Source: an uncultured Bacteroides sp.
Lineage (GTDB): Bacteria; Bacteroidota; Bacteroidia; Bacteroidales; Bacteroidaceae
Length of the DNA: 22,908 nucleotides
Reading direction: 5' to 3'
NCBI GenBank assembly: GCA_900551645.1
Contig: URWP01000016.1
Span: forward strand, 1-22,908
Position numbers and translations under genes: made by a program
Shown: piece after piece, positions 9,801 to 15,539 of the stretch
Position numbering within the stretch: the stretch's first letter is position 1
Layout of the letters: each line of letters begins with the position of its first letter
The notes under the pieces: generated by a model
What the model was told of the DNA's origin: nothing
The model's database searches: none
Seen by the model: only the letters and a program-made list of their open reading frames with translations

Positions 9801-10063
9801 ATAATATCTCCCTTCTTTACACCTGACAAAGAGAAATCACCATCCAAGCCCGTGATTGTACCATTGGTAGTACCTTTCACTACAACCGAAGCACCGATAA
9901 CAGTTTCACCTGTAGCATCCTTTACAACACCTGTACAAGTTGACTGTTGTTGCATACCTCTGGTTGCATCAACCTCAGGTACAGCTACCGCATACGCTGC
10001 TCCTGTAGAAGAGACGCCTGCCAGAGCCAACAACATGCTGACTGATTTGATTCGTTTTAACAT
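6824..10063 (-). CDS. SusC/RagA-family TonB-linked outer-membrane transporter, 1079 aa
   Basis: Complete SusC-like protein that would import SusD-captured oligosaccharides across the outer membrane using TonB energy. The signal peptide ends near AAYA (about residue 25). A carboxypeptidase-D regulatory-like domain spans about 43-112 (CTGVVKDATGETVIGASVVV, GLDGDFSL, SFVGY). It is followed by the TonB-box-like EEVVVVGYGTQKK (about 119-131) and the plug (about 135-245) with VRGI, LILVDGVE, IESVSVLKDASSAAVYG and GVVLITTKKG. The remaining residues form the beta-barrel, ending in SFGINLTF with the terminal aromatic residue usual for barrel insertion. There is no extra N-terminal STN signalling domain, so it is not an anti-sigma-coupled transducer. 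The ATG at 10063 is preferred because it gives a complete signal peptide. A -7 box sits about 130 bases upstream, and the SusD partner follows after 14 bases. Confidence 0.97.
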   Translation of the reverse strand: MLKRIKSVSMLLALAGVSSTGAAYAVAVPEVDATRGMQQQSTCTGVVKDATGETVIGASVVVKGTTNGTITGLDGDFSLSGVKKGDIIQISFVGYKTQEIAWNGSPINITLQDDSQALEEVVVVGYGTQKKVNLTGAVAMTEGDMLEDRPIANLAQGLQGAIPNLNITMPSGNPNATATFNVRGITSLNGGSALILVDGVETNDISLLNPQDIESVSVLKDASSAAVYGARAAFGVVLITTKKGSKGQKVTINYNNNFSWSAPSRLPDGISSDKWIDAVQLANTNTNGSGYFSQALVDAVHAYCQDPSRPSAFLDETGEFTAKGQWAYAGNTDWFDEFYKSAAFMQQHNASIQGGTEKNTYYGSIGYKGQDGLLAFGTDTYKRINMSFNFTTQVTDWLEIGFRAKYNRSESDEPNTQAYMGSSPYYEVYRSFPFIPIYLPDGEHFAAMEGSNFNYNYAGILAEAGRITNNYDDIWYTGSFNLTPIKGLSIKGDYTGNRFFRTQREHLKTIYQLNPDGSQTAKMPTNKAGLRKYDDTYEALNVWAEYKAQIKDHSFSVMAGYNQERKNTSNMYGVAANLYMNDFPIIDMAKDKETLSEAATVWAVQGAFFRLNYDYKGKYLVELNGRYDGSSKYASGSQWGFFPSASLGWRLSEEKFFDPARDLFQNVKIRASIGSLGNQVTNGNFDYIGTVGSENLNYILSGGIPTGITPATLAYNNVTWEKVTTANFGLDLGLLNNRLTASFDYYVRYTTDMVVSKAYPNTMGTSGGKENLASMRTNGWELTINWNDQIADVAGSPLKYNVGIGLSDSYSTITKYDNPTGTLNDLYEGKRLGEIWGYTTDGFIMTEAEAAEQAKRQAYISNTWIPGDIRYADLNGDGVVNKGDSNKGPINTLDNHGDLTVIGNQTPRYRFNINLGLSWKNFDVRALFEGVLKRDLWLSNEVFWGFSGVWNSAINDYHVDNSWSESNPNAYYPVPTWSSRSRQTQTKYLQNASYIRLRDLTIGYTLPKKWLEPVGISQLKVFFSGQNLWEATGLYKYVDPDMTGNTYQKSSDGMVGTLNSDMKSYPFCRSYSFGINLTF

Positions 10064-10093
10064 AGTTTGATATTTTAAGTTAGAGATTCAGTC

Positions 10094-10148
10094 TAAAAGC
10101 GGAATTCAATTCATACTTTAAAAGAGGTTTAACATTTTCCCGCTTTTA
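10094..10148 (-). other. Possible stem-loop in the 5' leader of the second SusC gene
   Basis: TAAAAGCGG (10094-10102) and CCGCTTTTA (10140-10148) are perfect reverse complements inside the predicted untranslated leader. In the transcript they would close a 37-base loop, within which TTAAA and TTTAA can form a small inner hairpin. The stem ends about 30 bases before the start codon. It matches no riboswitch family I recognize; it may affect mRNA stability or translation, or serve as a small-RNA target. Pairing is the only evidence. Confidence 0.35.
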
Positions 10149-10192
10149 TATTAAAAATGCAATTTTTTACCGTTTTTTGTCTTTATCAACAA

Positions 10193-10200
10193 CAAAGGTA
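10193..10200 (-). promoter_or_regulatory. -7 box of the second SusC/SusD unit
   Basis: The minus strand reads TACCTTTG, an exact match to the Bacteroidetes -7 consensus TAnnTTTG. The expected -33 position (about 10219-10224) has no clear TTTG, so the promoter may need an activator, as many PUL susC promoters do. The predicted start near 10187 gives a leader of about 120 bases. An AT-only inverted repeat, ATTTTATT (10226-10233) and AATAAAAT (10242-10249), lies just upstream and could be a weak operator or simply AT bias. Confidence 0.5.
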
Positions 10201-10285
10201 CACTTTTTTTTGATTTACATGCATTATTTTATTTATTTTCTAATAAAATCACTCATAAAAAATTAACACCTTACATTATAGACAC

Positions 10286-10330
10286 AGAAAAAGGCCGATA
10301 TCTTAAAAACAACATCAAGATATCGGCCTT
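10286..10330 (-). terminator. Strong intrinsic terminator after the GH3 gene
   Basis: Read on the minus strand, AAGGCCGATATCTT (10330-10317) pairs perfectly with AAGATATCGGCCTT (10304-10291) over a 12-base loop. The descending arm ends in T's that continue past it (five T's in a row), then C, T and G. The hairpin begins 28 bases past the GH3 stop. It ends the SUMF-BNR/GH29/GH29/GH3 unit and insulates the following SusC promoter. Confidence 0.88.
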
Positions 10331-10358
10331 CTTAAATATAAGTTCAGCTAACTTATTA

Positions 10359-12713
10359 TTATTTGATTTCAAAACTTCCCTTCAATGGGAGATTATCAGA
10401 AGCTGACCCTACCATGACATTAAATTTGCCTGGCTCCACAACAAAATTCATGTTCCGGTCATAAATAGACAAATCTTTTGCTGTCAGTTCGAACGTAACT
10501 TCGCGACTTTCACCTTTCTTTAATTCTATCCGCTGAAAACCCTTCAGACGAATAGGAGGAGTTACGACTGAACTTACTTCATCGTTGATATACAATTGGG
10601 CTATTTCCGCGCCATCTCGATTACCCGTGTTCGTAATTGTACAAGTAACTTTCTGAAGAACGTCTTTACCATCACCCGGAACCAGCTTCAGATTACTATA
10701 AGCAAAAGTAGTATAGCTTAATCCATAACCGAACGCATACAACGGAGTACCCGGACCATCCATGTAATCACGCTGAACTCCCTGTGAATAATGAATCGGA
10801 AGCTGACCAACATTGCGTGGAACAGACATCGGCAAACGGCCACTTGGATTATAGTCACCAAACAACACATCTGCAATACCATTACCACCCTGTTCCCCAG
10901 GATACCAGGCCATCAACAAAGCATCGCCGACTTCGGAAGCCAGATTCATCAATAATGGACGACCGGCAATATAAACAATCACCAACGGTTTACCAGTAGC
11001 AGCCAAAGCCTTGATCAGTTTTTCCTGGTCACCTAAAAGGTTCAAGGTTGAACGGTCGAAACCTTCTCCACATTCCATATCTGAAACCACTTCGTTCCCG
11101 TCAGAAGAAACAGTAGCTGCACCTGTTTCAATGTATTTCGTTTTGAAATCCCGGGCACTGGATCCTCCTACAGCTACCACCACCACATCTGCTTTTCTGG
11201 CAGCTTCTACGGCAGCCTGAATATCACTGGTTGTAGTATCACGGATAGCACAACCTTTTTCATAGTAGACCGTAGCATTCGGTAAGCGTTCACGCATTGC
11301 ATCAAGCAGAGTCACTACTTTGGAACGCTCCTGAGGAGCTGTATAATCGCCCAAATAATTATAGATAACATCTGCATTCGGCCCGATAACCGCTACACTT
11401 TTCAATTCTTTACTCAACGGAAGTACTCCTGTATTCTTCAGTAGCACTGTTCCTTCTCGAGCAACCTCACGAGCTACCTGCTTATGTTCTTCTGAGTTTA
11501 CAATCATCTTGGCCTGCTCCGGAGAGACATATGGATTTTCAAACAAGCCCATCTTAAACTTCAGACGCAAAACATTCGAAACGGCACGATCTATATAAGA
11601 TTCTTTCACCTTACCGTTCTTCACAGCCTCAACCAATTTACTATAAGCGCTGGCTCCCAAGTCCATATCCGTACCAGCTTCGATAGCCTGAATAGCAGCA
11701 TCTTCTACAGTAGCTGCTACATGGTGTGTACCAGCAATACCATCAATACTTACTAAATCCGAATATACAAATCCGTCAAACCCCCAGCGTTTACGCAAAA
11801 CAGTATCCAGCAGATAAGGATTTCCGGTACAAGGCACACCGTCAATCGAATTATAAGAAGTCATTACCGTAGCCGCCTTTCCTACTTCAACAGCACGCTG
11901 GAATCCAGGAAGATATTCATCCAATAAAGCACGCAGACTGATATCGGCCGGATTACCGTTATGTCCACCTCTAGGGACACCGTAAGCAGCCATATGTTTC
12001 AAAGTAGCATAAACATGACGCCCGTCTTTGGCATCTGTACCCTGCATTCCCTGAACAAAAGCAGTTCCCAGAATCCCTGTCAGATAAGGATCTTCACCGA
12101 AAGTCTCTTCTACACGAGACCATCTCGGTTCACAAGCAATATCCAAAACCGGTCCATAGCCCACGTTCGCTCCTTGCAAACGGGCTTCCAGGCCGATGAC
12201 TTCACCCATCCGACGAATCAGATCTTCATTCCATGTTGAAGCCTGTCCGATAGAAGTAGGAAAAGTAGTAGCACCGATAGCCATGTGACCATGCGGACAT
12301 TCTTCTGCAAAAAGTACCGGGATACCCAGACGAGTATTCTCGACCGCATATTTCTGCATGGCATTCAAAGCCTTTGCTGCCAGTTCAGGATTCAATCCGG
12401 TTTCCAGTGTTTTTTGTGTCCAAGGGTCAGCACGCAATACAGCCCAATAAGAGCCGATAGGTGCCTTATCCATCTGCTGTTTATATTTCTCGGATATGGT
12501 CACACTGTTCTTTCCGGTTTTAGTATACATTTCCCAACCGAGCGGACAACATATCTGACCGACCTTTTCCTCCAAAGTCATACGTCCTACCAAATCCTTT
12601 ACGCGCTCCTCAATGGGCGCATCTGCCTGCTTGTACAAAGGTTGCTGTGCATGGATGGAAGCAAAACCCAATGTCCAACAAGCGGCCACTACAAATAAAG
12701 TATGTTTTTTCAT
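10359..12713 (-). CDS. GH3 family beta-glycosidase (beta-glucosidase/beta-xylosidase type), 784 aa
   Basis: Secreted three-domain GH3 enzyme that would remove a beta-linked terminal sugar by a retaining mechanism. A signal peptide ends at about IHA|QQ (residues 22-23), suggesting the periplasm. The N-terminal TIM barrel (about 35-385) shows CEPRWSRVEETFGEDP, KHMAAYG and GFDGFVYSDL, where Asp 319 is the expected nucleophile. The alpha/beta sandwich (about 420-640) contains GEGFDRS, with Glu 550 a likely acid/base candidate, and AWYPGEQGG. A fibronectin-III-like domain follows (about 685-765: TNTGNRDGAEIAQLYI, LKGFQRIELKKGE). Having the second and third domains makes a NagZ-type hexosaminidase unlikely, but glucosidase, xylosidase and galactosidase activities cannot be separated by eye. 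It is the last gene of its operon, 11 bases after the GH29 stop, with a strong terminator behind it. Confidence 0.94.
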   Translation of the reverse strand: MKKHTLFVVAACWTLGFASIHAQQPLYKQADAPIEERVKDLVGRMTLEEKVGQICCPLGWEMYTKTGKNSVTISEKYKQQMDKAPIGSYWAVLRADPWTQKTLETGLNPELAAKALNAMQKYAVENTRLGIPVLFAEECPHGHMAIGATTFPTSIGQASTWNEDLIRRMGEVIGLEARLQGANVGYGPVLDIACEPRWSRVEETFGEDPYLTGILGTAFVQGMQGTDAKDGRHVYATLKHMAAYGVPRGGHNGNPADISLRALLDEYLPGFQRAVEVGKAATVMTSYNSIDGVPCTGNPYLLDTVLRKRWGFDGFVYSDLVSIDGIAGTHHVAATVEDAAIQAIEAGTDMDLGASAYSKLVEAVKNGKVKESYIDRAVSNVLRLKFKMGLFENPYVSPEQAKMIVNSEEHKQVAREVAREGTVLLKNTGVLPLSKELKSVAVIGPNADVIYNYLGDYTAPQERSKVVTLLDAMRERLPNATVYYEKGCAIRDTTTSDIQAAVEAARKADVVVVAVGGSSARDFKTKYIETGAATVSSDGNEVVSDMECGEGFDRSTLNLLGDQEKLIKALAATGKPLVIVYIAGRPLLMNLASEVGDALLMAWYPGEQGGNGIADVLFGDYNPSGRLPMSVPRNVGQLPIHYSQGVQRDYMDGPGTPLYAFGYGLSYTTFAYSNLKLVPGDGKDVLQKVTCTITNTGNRDGAEIAQLYINDEVSSVVTPPIRLKGFQRIELKKGESREVTFELTAKDLSIYDRNMNFVVEPGKFNVMVGSASDNLPLKGSFEIK

Positions 12714-12724
12714 AAAGCAGATGA

Positions 12725-14119
12725 TTATTTGTTTTTCAATTCAAAACGGAAAGCTAAAGGAGCGTCGGCCAAACCTTTTGGAAGTGTAACCGTTACCTTT
12801 TCTCCTTCTATACGATATTTCACTTTCTTGCCATTAGCCAACAATACCATTTTACCTTTCGGCAGGTTACCTGTCCAAGTGATGGTTTCCGGCAACTTTT
12901 CTCCATCGGCCGGCGTATAAATGGCATATAAAGTCTTTCCATCTTTATTAGCAGTAAACCAAGTCTTTCCATCGTTATAGACGGGAGTAGTACGAGTATT
13001 GTAAATGGCTTCCCCATTCTTCCGCAACCATTCTCCTACCTTGTGCAGACGTTCTACCACCGGTTGTTCGATAATTCCGTCAGGAGTAGGTCCTACGCCT
13101 AACAACAAACAACCACCCTTAGCCACAATTTCGGTCAGTGTAGCAATCACCTTTTCCGGAGATTTATACGGAGCATTCGGTACCCATCCCCAGTCATTAC
13201 TTAAGGTAATACAGCTTTCCCACGGATAATTCAGCTGAGTTTCCGGTATTCCACGTTCCGGAGTCTGATAATTTTCATTCTTTCCGCGGATGCTGCGGTC
13301 TACCGAAATCAATCCCGGATGAGTCTGACGGGCTTTTTCCAGCACACGGTCCAGATTCACATCATCACCGGTCACCCAACCTCCGTCAAGCCACAGAATA
13401 TCAAAACTTCCATAATCGGTCATCAGTTCGTTCAACTGATTTTCAGTAAACTGCTGATAATTTTTCCACCAGTCCGGATGCTGTTCTATTTTATAGTTCT
13501 GCCGACGGTTCGGAGTAGCATAATACGGATTCCAAAACCACTCACAGTGCCAGTCTGGTTTTGAAAAATAACACCCCATCATAAACCCTTTCTTACGGAA
13601 AGCATCAAATACATGATAAGCCACATTTTTGCGTGGATTATCTTTAAAGGCCCCGTTAGCAATAGAGAAATCTGTATATTTTGAATCGAACATACAGAAA
13701 CCATCGTGATGTTTCGTGGTGAAAATCATGTATTTCATACCGGCATCCTGCATGACATCAGCCCATTGTTCCGGATTGAAGTTCACCGGATTGAATTTGT
13801 CAATCAGACCGAAATACCATTTTTTGTACTCCTCATAAGTCATGGTTGTATCTCTCGGAATCCAATCCTCATCTTCCGAACAGATTGACCAGGATTCCAC
13901 GATACCCGGAACGGAGTATAATCCCCAATGAAACAATACACCGAATTTCTGATCCTGCCATTTATCCAGTTTATCCAATACCTGCTGGTCGGTAGGCCAG
14001 ACATAATCGGTTGCTTTCGACTGTTCATGAACAAATCCCTGTACCTGTTGGGCTTGCATAGGGGTTAAAGTCCCTACTCCCAGCATACAAGACAAAATCA
14101 ATTGTTTGATACCTTTCAT
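12725..14119 (-). CDS. GH29 alpha-L-fucosidase, tandem copy A, 464 aa
   Basis: Predicted exo-alpha-L-fucosidase with a retaining mechanism. The signal peptide is MKGIKQLILSCMLGVGTLTP, cleaved near MQA|QQ; there is no lipobox at the cleavage site, so it is probably periplasmic. The (beta/alpha)8 domain shows KFGVLFHWGLYSVPG (about 58-72), the strongly conserved KHHDGFCMFDSKYTDF (136-151) and FDILWLDGGW, where Asp 245 is the expected nucleophile. PWESCITLSNDWGWVP places Glu 301 as a reasonable acid/base candidate, though the GH29 acid/base varies in position. A small C-terminal beta-sandwich ends the protein (about 375-462). At 464 residues it is near the short end for GH29 but complete. It follows its paralogue by 18 bases and precedes the GH3 gene by 11. 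Linkage preference (alpha-1,2/3/4/6) is not readable. Confidence 0.94.
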   Translation of the reverse strand: MKGIKQLILSCMLGVGTLTPMQAQQVQGFVHEQSKATDYVWPTDQQVLDKLDKWQDQKFGVLFHWGLYSVPGIVESWSICSEDEDWIPRDTTMTYEEYKKWYFGLIDKFNPVNFNPEQWADVMQDAGMKYMIFTTKHHDGFCMFDSKYTDFSIANGAFKDNPRKNVAYHVFDAFRKKGFMMGCYFSKPDWHCEWFWNPYYATPNRRQNYKIEQHPDWWKNYQQFTENQLNELMTDYGSFDILWLDGGWVTGDDVNLDRVLEKARQTHPGLISVDRSIRGKNENYQTPERGIPETQLNYPWESCITLSNDWGWVPNAPYKSPEKVIATLTEIVAKGGCLLLGVGPTPDGIIEQPVVERLHKVGEWLRKNGEAIYNTRTTPVYNDGKTWFTANKDGKTLYAIYTPADGEKLPETITWTGNLPKGKMVLLANGKKVKYRIEGEKVTVTLPKGLADAPLAFRFELKNK

Positions 14120-14137
14120 AATATAGCGGTTATTAGA

Positions 14138-15517
14138 TTATTTCTTAACTGTAAAACGGAAAGCCAACGGTTCATTAGCCAATCCTTTCGGGAGTATGAC
14201 TTTTACTTTATTACCGTCACACTGGTAACGTACCGATACATTCTTGTTCAACAGTTTCAAGGTACCGGTCGGGATATTTCCTTCCCATTCAATGGCAGTG
14301 GGCAGTTCCTCACCATCTTTCACGGTATAGATGGCATAAAGGGTCTTGCCGTCTTTATCGGCTGTGAACCAAACATTTCCATCATTATAAACAGGAGTAA
14401 TACGAGTACTATAAATAGCCTGTCCATTCTTATTCAGCCATTTACCAACCTGACGCAAACATGTCTCCACTTCCGGTTGAATCAACCCTTGAGGAGTCGG
14501 GCCTACTCCCAGCAACAAACATCCTCCTTTTGCTGTAATCTCGGCCAATAAGGCAAGCACTTCATTCGGAGACTTAAACTTGACATCGGGTACCCATCCC
14601 CAACTATGAGACAAAGTGATACAACTTTCCCACGGATGATCCAACTGCTTTTCCGGGATACTCCGTTCCGGAGTCTGATAATTCTCATTCTTACCTTTGA
14701 TGGTACGGTCTACCGAGATAAGTCCTTCATGACCATTGGAACGCGCATGAGCTAATACTTCATCCAGTCTTACTTCGTCACCGGTTACCCAACCACCATC
14801 CAACCAAAGGATATCAAATTTTCCATAATTGGAAGTCAATTCCATCAACTGATTGTAAGTAAAGTCCTGATAGTTCTTCCACCAGTCCGGATGCCGTTCC
14901 CGTTTATAGTTCTGCATACGACCGGCCGTATCATAATACGGATTCCAGAACCATTTACAATGCCAGTCAGGTTTCGAAAAATAACATCCTATCATGAACT
15001 CCTTCTTACGGAATGCGTCGAACACGTAACGAGCTACATCTTTTTTCGGGTTATTGGCAAAAGGTCCTTTAGCAATGGAAAAATCCGTATACTTGGAATC
15101 AAACATACAGAAACCATCGTGATGTTTTGTTGTGAAAATCATATATTTCATACCGGCAGCCTGCATGATATCAGCCCATTGATTCGGATTGAAACCAGTC
15201 GGATTGAATTTTTCACTGAATCCCCAGTACCAACGTTTGTAATCGTAATACGAATCTATCGGACGAGTAATCCAGTCTTCCGAACACAGAGGCCATGATT
15301 CACAGATACCTGGAACGGAATATAATCCCCAATGGAATAATACACCGAACTTTAAGTCCTGCCACTGATCCAGCTTTTTAAGCACTGCAGTATCCGTCGG
15401 CCATTCATAACCGTCAGATTGCTCATGCACAAAACTGTTTGCATCTTCTTGGGCATAAACACCCATTGATAAAGCCAGCCCCATCAGGCAGGCCGCAAAT
15501 TGTTTAAACTTTCTCAT
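14138..15517 (-). CDS. GH29 alpha-L-fucosidase, tandem copy B, 459 aa
   Basis: Close paralogue of the neighbouring GH29 protein, co-linear over its whole length. A signal peptide (MRKFKQFAACLMGLALSMGV) is cleaved near VYA|QE. Shared blocks include KFGVLFHWGLYSVPG, KYMIFTTKHHDGFCMFDSKY, CYFSKPDWHC, FDILWLDGGWVTGD (Asp 240, expected nucleophile), KGKNENYQTPER, PWESCITLSHSWGWVP (Glu 297, acid/base candidate) and AKGGCLLLGVGPTP. Differences cluster after the first conserved block: this copy has CSEDWITRPIDSYYDYKRWYWG where copy A has CSEDEDWIPRDTTMTYEEYKKWYFG, plus changes in loops and the C-terminal sandwich. Such changes could alter acceptor recognition while keeping the fucose site. It starts 22 bases after the SUMF-BNR gene and is in the same operon. 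Confidence 0.94.
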   Translation of the reverse strand: MRKFKQFAACLMGLALSMGVYAQEDANSFVHEQSDGYEWPTDTAVLKKLDQWQDLKFGVLFHWGLYSVPGICESWPLCSEDWITRPIDSYYDYKRWYWGFSEKFNPTGFNPNQWADIMQAAGMKYMIFTTKHHDGFCMFDSKYTDFSIAKGPFANNPKKDVARYVFDAFRKKEFMIGCYFSKPDWHCKWFWNPYYDTAGRMQNYKRERHPDWWKNYQDFTYNQLMELTSNYGKFDILWLDGGWVTGDEVRLDEVLAHARSNGHEGLISVDRTIKGKNENYQTPERSIPEKQLDHPWESCITLSHSWGWVPDVKFKSPNEVLALLAEITAKGGCLLLGVGPTPQGLIQPEVETCLRQVGKWLNKNGQAIYSTRITPVYNDGNVWFTADKDGKTLYAIYTVKDGEELPTAIEWEGNIPTGTLKLLNKNVSVRYQCDGNKVKVILPKGLANEPLAFRFTVKK

Positions 15518-15539
15518 ATTCCTGTTTTTTATAGTATTA

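Noticed and set aside
10226..10249. AT-only inverted repeat as a confident operator upstream of the second SusC
   Set aside because: The 8-bp arms are only A and T in a very AT-rich region, so chance pairing is likely; it is mentioned only with the promoter.
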